Source: Plasmodiophora brassicae
Lineage: Eukaryota > Endomyxa > Phytomyxea > Plasmodiophorida > Plasmodiophoridae
Direction of reading: 5' to 3'
DNA: 64,000 bases
NCBI GenBank assembly: GCA_039704465.1
Contig: JASFAU010000003.1
Span: 992,001-1,056,000 of the forward strand
In this document: positions 48,034-61,100 of the stretch, piece by piece
How the letters are laid out: each line of letters starts with the position of its first letter
How positions within the stretch are numbered: position 1 is the stretch's first letter
Position numbers and translations under genes: made by a program
The notes under the pieces: model-generated
Databases searched by the model: none
What the model was told of the DNA's origin: nothing
The model's input: only the letters and a program-made list of their open reading frames with translations

Positions 48034-49593
48034 TCAAATCGTGTAGTATTTTCCTTTCTGGTCGAGCGTTTTACAGACGGCGATCCAGAACACTATCTTG
48101 AGTAGGGCCACATAGACGAGGAGACCCATGTCCGGTCCGAGAACGTCAATACACAAGTTGATAACTGTGTTGACAATCTGTTGCCATTTGCCATCAGCAA
48201 CCGTCATCGGAGTAAACGCACGCTCCTACATTTTGAGATGGCTGGTCCCAGTAGACCCAAGTCAGCATGTTGTCTAGGATGCCGCTAGCGCCGAACACGA
48301 AAACAAGTATGGCATTCCGGCCGACAGCTGTGACGTAGGACAGTTTCTGCTGGTGGCCTCGGCTCTCAAACACGATGGACAAAGCGGCGAGAACGACAAT
48401 GTTCCCGGCTGAGGTAACGAAGACGTACGGCAGCGAGTACAAGTTCTTGTTGAGCGGGATTCCTGCACCCACAAACGCCACGCCGATAATGCACCAAGAA
48501 GCCGACATGAACATCCAGGAGCGGGACTGACTATGACGGTCCTTATCGTCATTGAAGATGTGGGCGAACTGGAGCCCGGCAAATCCGCTGGCGATGCTCG
48601 AGATACTGCTGAGAGAGCCCTCGGGATCAAACGGCTGCGAGCACCATACCGGCGCGTCGTCCCTGGGGCACAATGCTGGGCTGCACGACGAGCAAGCGGG
48701 CGAGCGATTGAACACTGGTTCACCATACTACATGTCAAAGCGTTACCCTGGACGATTGCATAACATGTTGGGCTGAGGGGGGACTGACCATATGACGAGT
48801 GCCTAATATGGCACGGTCCCAGAAACCGGGAGCACTGCATGATGGGTCTTGCTTCAATGGACCTAGCGGACACGACATCGTGACACTCGTAGCATACATC
48901 AGCAAGGCGTAAACTGCCAACACCACGGCCATCGCCACGTATTGAGCGATATAGCGAAGGACGTGATGTCGGACGGATCGTAGCGTTGGCGAATACAGCT
49001 CAATGAGGACAACAGCGAAGAAGACGAACGCGATTCGCTGTAGAATCCCAGGAATTCGTAAATTAGCAAGGCTGTACCCGTTCGGGAACGTGCCGCCTTG
49101 TAGCAACAGGCCCAGCGCGAACAAACGGCTACATCGGTAGAAGGTATCTTTCGCGATCGCCCATCGTTGCACTCCTCTGTTTCGGCGACTGGTGATTGAT
49201 AGTCCTGTCGAGCAGCCGACCGCGAACAGGAACGCAGGCATAACGACATCTACGATTACACCGGTGATTCATCAACGGTGTTGCCTGTCGTACCGTTCCA
49301 CTACCTGCAAGCCGAATGCCGTCCCACTACAGCGACAGATACCGTCAGCGGACAACCGGTACAGGAACAATAACGAGACGTACAGGGGAGTGGTCGATGG
49401 CATGACCGTAGACGGGCCCGGCATCGTCGACAAGTATCATGAGAATGACGACGGCCCCTCGGAATGCATCCAGGGCGACTAGCCGCCCTGGTTTGGCAGA
49501 GGACGACGTCGCGACACTGACTTCGACGTCGTCGGTACCGCCCGGCGCAGGCAGGTCATGATTGACCAACAACTCCCGAGCGCCCGACTCCAT
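48034..49593 (-). CDS. HGSNAT: Heparan-alpha-glucosaminide N-acetyltransferase-like membrane protein
   Basis: Multi-pass acyltransferase of the HGSNAT/DUF1624 family, which in animals acetylates glucosamine ends across the lysosomal membrane. It starts MESGARELLVNHD (49593). Conserved blocks in order: RLVALDAFRGAVVILMILV, HSPWDGIRLADVVMPAFLF (joined across two introns near 49270-49390; the family's catalytic His precedes this WNG-like motif), FPNGYSLANLRIPGILQR, FDPEGSLSSISS, IPLNKNLYSLPYVFV and ARNAILVFVF-type helices. The last exon is IVNTVINLCIDVLGPDMG to KGKYYTI and the stop at 48034. About ten membrane segments are expected. A join near 48690-48800 was not resolved. The substrate in this organism may differ from heparan. 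Confidence 0.85.
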
Positions 49594-49981
49594 CGGCGTA
49601 TCGTAACCGAGTGACGGGACGGGTCGCACTGAATCAGGCGGCCGGCCAGCATGTCATATTCAGCGTTAGGAAAGACCAGCCCCCCCCCCCTGCCCGCTCG
49701 GCTACTATGTACACCACCAGGGATACCCCACCGCTCAGATACCGTTTATCGCACCCAAACGAGACTCGCCTCGTTGGACTCAACATTACATAGCTACCGG
49801 GGGCGTTTCTGTGTTGCCTGATCGATTCGTCTTGGGAACATTTGTCACGATCCGCGAAGCTGAGGGCCGGGAAGCAAGGTCCTTGCTGCATGAACGATCC
49901 ACAGCAAGCACAGATATGTCCAATAATTGCCAGGGGTTCTGGGACTGCTTTATTCCGTTGTATAAGGCCGACAGCTGATGT
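49594..49981. other. Intergenic, with a poly-C tract
   Basis: About 390 bp between the HGSNAT-like start and the proteasome gene end. It holds an uninterrupted run of 11 C at 49680-49690 and no gene that I can support. Confidence 0.35.
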
Positions 49982-50827
49982 TCAGTCTTGGCGGCATTTG
50001 AGCTTCCGCGACGTAACGCCATCCTTTGTGCTAAACACGCATCCGAACACCGTTCAGATCAGATTGCCAGCCTTGAGCGCGGTATACGTACATAATGTGA
50101 ACAGTAGCGCCCCAACCTGACAAGCAATCACGGTCGACGGCGGCCAACAGCGCTTGGGAGACGGTTTCGAACAGCTCTTCAGGGCCCAGATTCGGGGTGT
50201 ACAGGCTTTCGCATGTACCGTACAATTCTTCGGACGCCGTCCCGCTAACAACGAAGTCCTCGGCGAATACGGGGGCCCCGATCAAATCCATGGCACAGAT
50301 AAACGGCTTTCCTTTCTTGTCAATGCCAGCAACGACAGGTTCAACAAAGTATGGCCCGAATCTACAACATAAATTAAAAATGGGACGCAGCATGTATATG
50401 AGCTCGAAACCTTTTCGAGTACAGCATAGTAGATACGAGATTCGCGAACACGTGAGGTTCGATTTCGCGTTCCTCTCGCAGTTTGTACAGCTTCAGCTGG
50501 AACTGAAGCGTGTTGCGAACAGTTTGCATATCGGTCGCCAATCCTGACAAGCCGACGTAAAGTCGGTCATGCATTTTGAAAATCTGGCACATTATTAAAA
50601 TGGACGTATACAGATGGGGTGCACAGATATTTACCTTCTCCATATCCGTCGCAACAGTCTGCGCCTGAACACCATAGCGCGTATCGCTGGCGATGGCAAC
50701 GCAGTCCTTGCCGACCATGGCGACAATCGCCGATCCATTGTACTCGAGAATCGACTAGGGACACAAAGCAAGGACCCGGATGAGTTCTGACAGAGCCACC
50801 AACAGAAGACGATCGACACCTCACCAT
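49982..50827 (-). CDS. PSMB3: 20S proteasome subunit beta-3
   Basis: Five exons close exactly to 204 residues: 50827-50825, 50754-50635, 50583-50411, 50361-50092 and 50030-49982. Exon 1 is just the ATG codon. The protein reads M, then [73 protein letters not shown] and a tail [14 protein letters not shown], all diagnostic of beta-3, a non-catalytic subunit lacking the processed N-terminal threonine. Human PSMB3 is 205 residues. Introns are 70, 51, 49 and 61 bp. Confidence 0.96.
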
Positions 50828-51183
50828 CTCGTCAATTGCCGAATGGGGTCGCAAAAAAAACGCCCCGCAGATATGTGGCTGAAGGTGGAAAGTCAAGCGT
50901 CGCTCAGGTTCTGGCCGGGGTGATTTGTTGAAAATGCTGGCCGACTTCATAGAGGCCAGCCACATATTGAACCCCCGACGGTGTACAGTGTAGCAGCAAA
51001 CAGAGTTTATACTGTTTCCACAGAGCAAAGACTGTCTTATTGCTGTGGTGCCCTCTGTGTACCTTATGGCTGCGGCATTTGTAGTGTGTGTGTGTCTGAC
51101 ATCATTGCCAAGTGCCCCACGTCAACAATCGGACACTGTGACTGCACAGAAGCGGATCAGGTCCTCCTGGACGTGACGACGCG
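50828..51183. promoter_or_regulatory. Divergent intergenic region, PSMB3 / LRR gene
   Basis: About 355 bp between divergent starts, with an A-run near 50852 and a GT-rich stretch near 51085. No gene is seen. Confidence 0.35.
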
Positions 51184-52143
51184 ATGGTGCAGAACGAGCT
51201 GACTGCTGACAGCATCAAAGCTGCCACCGGAAAATACGACGTGGAGAGCGTGTTCTCTTTGACTGTGGTGAACGCAGGTAAGGGTTGGCGCAATCCAGCA
51301 AACAAGGCCACTCGCGACTTTTCTGATGCTCTGTAGGTCTGACAGGCCTCGGTGATATTGAACACTGCGTGAACCTGCTGGACCTCGATGTCCATAATAA
51401 CGAGATTCTCGACATGACGCCTGTTCGAGCGTGCACGAAACTCGAACGTGTCAATATCAGCGGCAACATCGCTGAGAGTTTGGGTACGGCATTACCTACC
51501 TGCCAAACAACCTATACTAATCGCGTACCTTAGAGCCATTCCGGGGCTTGTCATCATTGGCATACATCCACATTCAAGGCAATCAAATTCGAAGTTTGGA
51601 CCAACTCGAGTGTTTGGGAACGCTTCCAAACCTCAAGGCTGTCTACTTTCAAAACATCGACGGATCACGAGCGAACCCAGGCATGTCCCCGGAACATATG
51701 CCCCGCAGCACGTAATGCTTACCGGCCCGTCCAGTTTGCTCTGAGCCAGGGTACCGAGAGAAGATTCTGAGCCTGTGCCCCGGTTTGGACATCCTGGACG
51801 GCCAGCGGCTACGGCTCAGTAATGACTTCTACAAGCTGACCACGTCAAACCCTCCCACGTCGGAGGGCGCCTTTGCTATCAATCCAGCCAAACCGATCAT
51901 CGTGCCTGTGCCGAAACAGGGCGACAGGATCGACAAATCGTTCCTGGACGAGGTGTGCAAGGAAGTACAGGGTAGTGTCTCGATTAACCGCTGCTCCATG
52001 CGTGCTCAACCATCGGCACAGATGAACTGGATTCCTGCAAGGGTTTGCTCGCAGAAGTAGACACATTCCTGCGTTTACGAGGAATACAAACCGTCAAAAG
52101 AAACAATACCGACAGTGAAGACGGTGACCGAAATACGAAATAA
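51184..52143 (+). CDS. Leucine-rich-repeat protein (LRRC61 / ANP32-like LRR)
   Basis: Six exons from MVQNELTADSIKAATG (51184). LRR units follow: LTGLGDIEHCVNLLDLDVHN, TPVRACTKLERVNISGN, then after an intron with a TACTAATC branch point LSSLAYIHIQGNQIRSL and LPNLKAVYFQN. The LRR cap motif comes next: GYREKILSLCPGLDILDG. The C-terminal exon DELDSCKGLLAEVDTFL ends in a polar tail at 52141-52143. The layout (few repeats plus a YREK...LP.L..LDG cap) matches small SDS22-like LRR proteins such as LRRC61. One intron (about 51670-51748) seems to use a GC donor. It is convergent with the next gene by about 30 bp. The role is unassigned. Confidence 0.75.
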
Positions 52144-52175
52144 AGCAAGTTGCAACGATTCAGACGTATATGTTT

Positions 52176-53012
52176 TCAACTACCTCCCACATCTGACCGC
52201 TTCGCCTTGTCCTTCTTCTTTTTCTTCTTCGACTCTTTCTCTGAGGACCGATGCTCTCTGCTCTTGCGTTTCGCACCGGAGACCGTTCCTGCGTCGGTGG
52301 CGTTCTGCACGTCAAGCTGTTCCGCGCGGTCTGACGACTCAGATTTCGACTTTCGAGATTTCTTGCCATGCTGTTCGGGAATCACTGGGAGCTCCTTGGA
52401 CATCAGCGTCCGGTTCAGCGTTTCGTCCAGAATCTCTCGGTTCTTGGCAGACGATACGATCTGGGGGACTTTTTGTTTGACGTTCAGGCCGGCAACGTCG
52501 ACTTCAGGCACGACAACGCGCTTGCGGATCACGAACGATCTGGAGAACGGTCGACCCAACAGAAGCTCATTCTGATTCGCGTTTGGTACGACATTGACGA
52601 CAGCCTCTGGAGACTGATCCTCGAAGACCTCATATTCGCACGACTGCAACTGAAACCGAGCAATCACGCCACCTGAAACGTCAGGGTTGTCAGGAATGAT
52701 CAGTTCCGTTCTAGCGAAATCAGGGCTGTTCACAGGAAACTGCAAACAAACTGTTTAGCCGTCATAATAACATACATGGATAACCCGACTTACGCCTGAA
52801 GGGAACGAGAACAACCACAACTGATTCTTGGGTCGCAGTCCAGCAAGCGTTTCAGAGCTGATGCAATGGACGTTTTCCACGGGACCAGCAACTGGAATGC
52901 GATCCATTTCGGCAGTAGTGCTGGTTTTGGTTGCGTACTCCCGATCTCGTTTCTTATGCTTCTTATGCTTCTTCTCCTTGCCATCATGCTTGACGGCAGG
53001 CGCTTCTGTCAT
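52176..53012 (-). CDS. Lysine-rich nuclear protein, possible RNA polymerase I A34.5-like subunit
   Basis: Two exons, 53012-52794 and 52739-52176, joined across a 54-bp intron, give 260 residues; an upstream exon is possible because the frame stays open above the ATG. The first exon has a basic stretch (KEKKHKKHKKRDREY). At the join it reads NQLWLFSFPSG and FPVNSPDFARTE. The end is a long basic tail (KESKKKKKKDKAKR). A34.5/POLR1G proteins have a short QVWLIKFP-like motif followed by a lysine-rich C-terminus, which this resembles. The match is short, so the family call is tentative. Confidence 0.45.
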
Positions 53013-53519
53013 GTTCGCGGGTTCCGGAACAGTCTCCGGCTTTCCGGAGTCCGTGACGGAGATCTGAAGATCCGCTTACGTGCCAAGCTCCCATCGTACT
53101 GGACCATGTACTCTGCATGAACGGTAGAGGCTGCGGCTGAAGATTGTCGCTTGGACTTCCACGCAATCTCGGCCGCTCTCCATTATTATGACGTATCCTG
53201 TAGCGAAGCGGCAGATGTCCGTCAAAACAACGACAATGAGATCAAAGACAAACCCTAAGGGAACTGGCCGTCGTTGGGTTACTCTGTCTGTCAACAAACT
53301 CAAGCCGGGCCGGACATCATCAAACACATCGTCGCCACCCTGCGTCGGTACAGCATTCATCAGGGGTCGTCTGATGCGACAGGGTCTTTGCGAACAACCC
53401 GTATAAGGCATTAATGCGTTCCAAAGTACTCCATTGACAACAGGTTAACAGGACATGGGCGAGATCTGTATTTAAAGAGCGTCGCGCACAAGGCACAGAA
53501 TGAGTATCAGCATATGGAG
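53013..53519. other. Unresolved stretch between the A34.5-like gene and U1-70K
   Basis: About 500 bp. A minus-strand open frame at 53076-53411 (VPLGFVFDLIVVVLTDI and MESGRDCVEVQATIF) has plausible protein character and may be upstream exons or a small separate gene. No family or start could be fixed. Confidence 0.25.
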
Positions 53520-54668
53520 CTAGCCAAAGATCTGCGACTGAGGCGGTAAAGGTGGTCCATTGGACGGCAGGCCTGAGGACGGAGGCCGACGGTCAGCACC
53601 TCCATACGAAGACGAGTTCCGGCGGTCGTCTCCATGCGACGAACGGCGATCATCTCTCCGGGATCGATCATCGTCCTCGTGGCTCGATCGACGGTAGGAA
53701 GGCTTGTCATCGCGATAGGAATGCCCACGCGAACGATCGCGGTCTCGCTCATAATCGCGATGCCGATCACGATCCCGACCATCACGGTAACGGTCATCGC
53801 TACGACCCGGGCCTCGGTCACTGTATCCTCGGCCCTCACCGCCACGACCATGCTCAGGACGGTAACCACTTCGGGACTCATAACCGCCAGACCGTGCTGA
53901 TCGATCTTGGCCCCTTGACTCTTCACGGCGAAGCGGGGCAGGGGCGCCAGCACCTTTCTGCTTCTTCTCTTTTGTCTTGCGAGTGGATCCTAGACCACCA
54001 CCAAGCCGTCGCGGCTTCCAGTTCGGCACCGTGCGCCCACGTTCCACATCGACAGTGACCCGCCTGTTCAGCAACTTCTTGCCGTCCATCGCTTTGTAAG
54101 CATCTGCAAAGCCAGCTCGGTAAGAAACACGGCTAACGACGTGATAAAGTCCATACGTTTAAGATCTTTCTCGTGCTCGAATTCAACAAACGCGTATCCT
54201 CGGGGCTTGGAAGTCTTCTGGTCCTTGACAATATGAACAGATTTCACAGGGCCGCAATTGCTCAACTCCTTCTTGAGTTGGTCTTCAGTGACGTTGTAAT
54301 CCAAACGAGTGATGAACAGCGTTTTGTAGGCATCTTCAGTTGCATTCGGGTTCTCTTGCGGGTTCCCTACAAGACGTGCGTCAACATCAAGAGGCATATC
54401 GAACATAATTTCCAGTACATCGCTTCGCCTGAGACGCAATCCTAGCGGCTGTTTTCGCGGCCTGCTTCTTAGCTCGGCGCGCCCGTTTCTCAGGTGCGGT
54501 TTCATGTTTGACAAGCGGTGGTAGCGTCGCCGGGTCCTGAAACGAGCTCTTGAAGGCAGCCAAACCGGTCAATGGCCGGCCACGCTTCGGCTCCAGAGGC
54601 TCCTGATACGGTAAAGGCGGCCTTGGAGCGAACAGTGCCAGCATATGGGGTGGCATGTAGTGTGCCAT
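53520..54668 (-). CDS. SNRNP70: U1 snRNP 70 kDa protein
   Basis: Three exons. It starts [20 protein letters not shown] (54668), the U1-70K N-terminus. After [17 protein letters not shown], a join at an intron near 54345-54400 restores [18 protein letters not shown], equivalent to the WDP...DAFKTLF of the family. The RRM has RNP2 LFITRL and RNP1 [10 protein letters not shown], and [20 protein letters not shown] follows, the conserved post-RRM segment. The C-terminus is an Arg/Asp/Ser-rich tail ([18 protein letters not shown]). It binds U1 snRNA stem-loop I in the spliceosome, fitting the intron-dense genome. Confidence 0.95.
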
Positions 54669-55149
54669 GGTTGACGAACCGTCCCCTCGAGACGCGACTC
54701 ACGCCGCGCCACGATCACCGACGTCGCACGACTGCCCTACGGACTTTCCACTCTCTCGAGCCGCCACCACGACACCCACCAGACACGGGGGCCCGCTTGT
54801 CCAGCTTTAAGCGAAGAAACGTACAGTAAGTACCGAGTCTGCTGGCAGGACATGTTGCGACATATCCGGCATCGCCAGAGAAACTATCTTCAGGAATAGT
54901 TTGCAGTACCACATTGAAGTTTGATTATGTCGTGTGACAGGTCAAACGTCTGGCCCTTGCCAAACCGCTATCGAATGAACCTGTCGAAAAGGAACACATG
55001 GACAATGGTGGGTGCGGCCCCCCGAAACAAAGAACTCACCTGCGGTCGTCGGCAGTGCCTGCGCCTGTGCGGTCTCCCCGCTTGAGTTGGTGGCAAAACA
55101 CCGCAGACGCTCAGTTGCTTGGGGAGAACCACTGGTCGACTTCCGGACC
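54669..55149. promoter_or_regulatory. Divergent intergenic region, U1-70K / XMAP215
   Basis: About 480 bp between divergent starts. No gene or named element is recognised. Confidence 0.4.
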
Positions 55150-58100
55150 ATGGCGGCCGCCGACGACACTACGCCGGGTATTACAGAGGAGAATGGCGGC
55201 GAAGAGGGACGTCCGGTGGCGTTCACACCTATCAAGCATGACGACGGATGGCGGAGGACGACAGTAAGTCCGCGTTGAGCATCATTCAGCAAATTCGGTT
55301 CTGATTGATCATAAAGGCATGGGTCGCACCGCCAGAATACCCACCTGGATTTGTCCCAGTGGACGAGGATCCGGCAGCAATCGTCCCTTTAGGCAAACGC
55401 CTAATTTCCAAGCAGTGGAAAGAGCGGACTATTGCTTATACAGAATTGGGCAATCAAGTGTCTGGTGCAACCGCTAATGACCTGTTTGTCAAGTGAAATC
55501 GCTCGTGCTATATTGTTGCTGAAATAATTGCATGTAGGCATACGCTTACAGAGTACATTGAACTCCTACCCAAGATGGCGGGCGATATAAACGCATGTGC
55601 AAAGGCAAAGGGACTACTGACATGCCAGGCGTTCGTCGATCGTGTTACCATACCGGGAGAGCTCGCTGGAACCCTGGCGAAAACTGTTGTTTCTGATGCG
55701 TTTAAGGGCAACCCGAGAATGTTGAGTGACGCTACGGAAATTATCATGAAACTGATTGAACGGGGTCATGGCAACGTCGTCTTTGATGAATTGCTGGCGG
55801 GACTGGAAAACAAGTTGCCAAAGATTACAACGGCATGTGTCCAATCGATTTTAACTGCTGTCGAGGTACGCGGAACCAATGCAACCACCTGGAAATGAAA
55901 CTAATTTGTACCTACAAGGAATTTGGTTGCAAAGCGGTGCCTGTTCGCGCCATCGACGACCGCGTGCCTTCGATGCTCAACCACTTGAATGAAACTTGCC
56001 GAGCGACAGCAATGAAGCTATGTTCCGCAATGTACACATACCGAGGAGTTGAATTTCGAGACGCGATTGGTCGAATGGAAATTCGTTCGGCTCAGGAGAA
56101 GGTAGTCCGTTGCACTCGCTACATGTACGCTTCGTGAGCTTACCTGTTTCAGGACCTTAACGCTCTGTTCGATTCTATAACTGTCAAATCACATACTCCA
56201 GCAAGAACAGTTAGACGCGCTGACGGCTCTATTCCGCAGCCCTCAGGACTCTCCATTTCGGCACCAAACACTGACCGCTCTGTTCTCGACATCATGGTCA
56301 AGTTACCTTCATCGTGGATAGACGAGATGCGAAGTGATAAGTGGAAAGATCGAAAGGTTTATAGCACCCGCTTTAATGTGTTATATCTTCAAGTCTGACA
56401 CCCATTTAGGCTGCCATTGATACGTTGGTGTCCATTACATCCAGCCGCGGCCAGATGAAGTGGAGCCACGAAGTTGCGGACGTCGTTGATGCTGTGCGGA
56501 CCCAACTTTCAGACAACAACATCATGGTAGCCGGCCAAGCGATTGCCGCTTTCAGCAATCTGGCCGCAGGACTTCCTTCAGCCCAGTTTCTTCCTCTTGC
56601 TTTGCCAATGTTTCCCCAAGTGATTCAGGCGTTGAAAGAAAAGAAACATATGGTGATCGGTCCAGCCCTATCTTTCCTCGACACGTTCACAGATAAGGTA
56701 CCAACATAACGTCTGTCAGTGTGCAGCCTTCTTATTGTTGCTCTGTCGATTTAGACGCTTGGCCATGACTTAAGTCCCGTTCTTGATGACCTCGTTGCTG
56801 GTCTTGGCCACAAAACGCCCAAGGTCGCCGCTGATCTTCTGCAATGGCTGTCGTCCGCTTTGCCTAAACTTGCGCCGTCTTGTATTAAGAAGAATTTCAT
56901 CGCTGCGCTTGGTAATCAGCAACCATTCCTACGCTCATAAGAATCTGATCGTTATTCAGGCACTGCCATATCGAACAACTTGGATCACAGTGCTGGGGAC
57001 GTTCGCGCCAACGCTCTTGGTGCTCTTGCCGCTCTGCTGGCCGTCTCCGGAGAGTCCGACCCTTTCTTTTCGAGATTCCTTCCCGAGTTTGAGTCGCGTG
57101 ATTCGACTCGATGCCGTAAAATTCGTGACCTCGCTGTCGAAATCGCTTCTTCGATTCCTGCACGCGATCCGGCGCCAAGAGCTGGCGATTCGCAAACGAA
57201 ACGCACTCCTAAGCGGAACTCTGCCCCAGCTGTCGTTGAACAGCGAGATACCGATGACAAGGGCTCCGACTTTGCAGCATCTAGCCCGACTCGTGGTCAA
57301 GGACCCAAAGCGATGGTTTTCGAGATTGGCACAACGCCACCTAAACAGCCTGCTTCACGACCGATGGCTTTCGAGATTGATGCAACTACACCGAAGAAGC
57401 ATGCTTCGCGGCCGAAGCTCCCAAAACGCTTGCAACGGTCGCCACCACTTCCAGCCCTGCGATCGAAACCGCCAGTTGACGAGACGCCAGCTCTTCCACC
57501 ATCTTCTGTTCCTGGCGAGCCCAGTTCGTCACCGGCTGTCGAGTCTGGGAACTCCGGATCGTCGGCAACCTCGGTACACAGGACCGTCAATCCTGTACCT
57601 GTTAACGACACAGCATTGCCAGCATTAGCTTTCGAGGAGGCATCCGCTCTACTAGCCGAGAAAATGACACCTGAGGTTGTTGTTCAACTCTCCTCGAAGA
57701 ACTGGAAAGAACGAGTTGCAGCCATGGAATTCATCAACTCTCACATCGACGAAGAAGGCTTTGGTGTTACTGACTTGTGCCAGCCGTTGCTGTACACGAT
57801 CAACAAGACCCCAGGCTGGAAAGAAGTGAACTTTCAAGTTAATGCGCTTATGTTCGAGATGGTTGCGAAGCTTGCTTCAGTGTCCACTGCGTTTTCGACA
57901 AGGCTTGCTTCACCGCCTCTTGTGGCTCTGCTGAATAAGTTAGGCGATCCGAAGCTCAACGCTACCGCTCTCGATTGCTGCCTGGCCCTTTGTGAGGCGC
58001 TCGGTCCCGCTGCAATCGTCCCAATGATTCTTTCGAAATCAGCTTCTGTCAAAAATCCCAAAGCCTTGCAAGGCGTCGTTACTGCACTACGTACAATCTT

Positions 58101-61100
58101 GATCGACTTCGGTGCCAGTACCATGGCCCTGAAAGGCATTGTCGATGCCAGCAAGACTTGGCTTGCTCATTCATCCGCTGGTGTACGCACTGAAACGACG
58201 TCTTTACTGCTGGAAATGTACAAGCAGGTTGGCAGCCCTCCCATGCGGTCTGCCATTCTCGATGGACTCAAGCCCGCTCTGGCTAAAGTCATCGAAGCAG
58301 ACATCGACACCATCACTCCTGGATCTGGCATCCTTACACCGACACGCTTCAAACGCGGCACACTCCCAGATAGTAGCTCGTCAAAGGCCAAGAACTCCAA
58401 AGGAAATAGCGGATTCGTACTTGAACGGGCCGATATTAGTTCGAAGATAACTGGGAAGCTTTTGCAGCAAATGGATTGCGATGCCTGGAAAGAGCGCAAG
58501 GCGGCACTGGATACCGTTTCATCCATTCTGGAGGCTGCACATCACCACATTCAGCCGAACGTTAGGGATCTTGTCAAGGCAGTCCTGGCAAGAGTTTCCG
58601 ACGCGAACAAACTACTGGTCTTGACTGCGCTGGGCGTCCTTCGAACGTTGGGCGACGACCTGGGCCCCAGCGGGATTACTCGACATGCCAAAGCCGTTGT
58701 CGCCTCAGTGCATACTTTGGTTGCTGATAGCAAGAAACAAATCGCTGGATTGGCTAGAGATGCTCTTTTGGCTTGGATTCAGGGGAGTGCCCTCCAGTCT
58801 GCAATTCCGGCGATTATCAAGGGTTTCGATTCGCAGTTGCTTCGTGAAGGTCTGCTTGACGTCTTGCTTCGCCGGCTGTCGGCGTCACCTGGTGACCTCG
58901 GCGAGTCTTCTGCATCTCAAATGGTGCCTGCTGTACTGTCTTGCGTTCAAGACAAAATTGTTGGGGTACGGGCCCTTGCTGAGAAACTATTGTCGTTCTT
59001 GGCTGGAATTGTCGGTCTCCCTGCGATTCGTTCCTGCGCCCAGTCGTTGCCCCGTACTGCTCAAATGACAGTCATGCCATGCCTCGACAAGCTTGGCAAT
59101 CAAGACTTACCTGCAGTTCAGCCCTCAGTTTCCTGCTCGCCTGCTATGCCATCTGGACCAACAAAGGGCTCTACACACTCCGGTGTATCGCATACTGCCG
59201 CGCCTCGTAAAGCATTGTCGCGTACATTACGGAAACGTAAGCCAGGCGCAGCAGACAGCGGCCCAAAGCGCGTGAAACGATCCCGAAGCGTCGAGCCTGT
59301 CCCTGGGTCCCATCCTCAGCCTGTAGCTGACTCCGATGACATTCGGGTCTGTGATGGCAAAGCAATTCAGAGCCGGCGAGACAGTCGTTGGCGACAGAAC
59401 AATGTGGGCTACCAGGAATGGACTGCTGAAGACCAGGCTCATTTGAGCGAGCTCATTCTTCCGTGGGTGTCTGCGTCTCTGCACCAAGATATGTTTTCCG
59501 TTGATTTCCAGAAGCACGTTGTCGCGTTTGATACCATTTCTCAAGCCGCACCTTGTGCGTTCGCATCCGTTCGCGATCTGTTGCTTGCCTGGACATCACT
59601 TCGGATCGCGGAGGACAAAACGCAGGTTGTTGTCAAAGCCCTAGAGTTCTGCTCGTCAACACTCTCGTCCTGCGCCGGTCTCGATGAATACGACGCGAAC
59701 TGCATTGTTCCTGTACTTGTCGAAAAACTGGTTGGTGCACTACGCCTTCCATTGGGCGATATTCTAACGTTCATGTGGCATAACAGTTAGGCCATAATAA
59801 GGCGCCCCTCAGGACTCGTGCCCGCGAGCTTCTGAAGCTTTCTGCCGATGCCTGGTCGCCTTCTCTTGTTGGCAAGTTTTTGTTCGATGGTATAATGGTG
59901 TCGAAGAACAGTCGGGTCAAGTCATCGTGCATGGATGAGCTCGTTGCCTTGTCGGTCAAGAACGGCGGCGTCGATGGAGTTGTCCCGCGCAAGGCGCTGC
60001 AAGTCGTTGCAGAGTTCGTTACTAGCCATGATTCGTCGATGCGAAATGCGGCCATTTCCCTGTTGCAAAGGGCGTACAACGATTTGGGCGATTCCGTTTT
60101 CTGGAGCAGACTCGGCTCTGACCTTCCAGACAAGGTTCGCAAAGTCATGGAGAAGCAATTCAAGCGTCCACCTGCCGCCCCACAATCTCCTCGAATTGGA
60201 CGTCCCAAGTCTTCTGAAGGCACCTCTGCTGTCCCAGCACCGACGTCTCTGACGTCAGTCGCTCGTGCTGCAGATCCACCTTCGAAAGCTAGCATTCAGC
60301 ACGCCGATGACGATGACATGTTCCGACTTGACCTTGAAGAGGTTGGCATCGCTGGAACTCCTCGTGATACTCAGGGAGCAGCTGCTGAACGGAAAGCCGA
60401 GTCTTCGGTAGAGATCGCTACTTGTCGTCATCATTGCTCTTAATCAACATGTCCACAGGCTCCCAGTGATGCTGTACCAACCGCATTGAGGGTACCTAGT
60501 ACAAACCGTCTTCAGCCTCACATCTTCGGAGACGAGCCGACAAGCGACGACAGCGCAGCCGTTAACAAACTCATTAACGATCTTGAGTTTGGTATCGACG
60601 ATACGAAGCTCGAGGCGATGAAGATGGTTCATAAGCGAATCGTACTGAACGCAGGGCTGGATATGCCTATAGCAAAGGAAGTCAACAAGCTAGTCACACT
60701 GCTGCTTCAACAGGTATGCTGCTGTGACCCCTGATGCCCGTCCTACTAACACGTGATACTGGCAGATACGGAGTGCCATTGGACCGCGAGGCAATCAGCG
60801 GTTGCTGAGTCCAGCTATTGATGCGCTCGCGTCGATCCTCAAAGCTCATGGCGATTGTCACGATTTAGCCCTTGGTGTGAGCATAGATACGCTGCAGTTT
60901 TTCTATGAAGTCGTGTTGAGCGCCATGCTGGACAAAAGGCTCGAGGGTCCTCACAGCAAGTCAAGCATTGCAATGCTGAACATCCTGGTTCTCAAGTCGC
61001 TCGAGACGACTGATCGCTCCCGCTGTTTCGCTGCCCTAATTCGTAGCCTTACTGATCTCTGGTCCCATACGGTCGTTGTAGACCGCGGCTTGTAAGTTGG

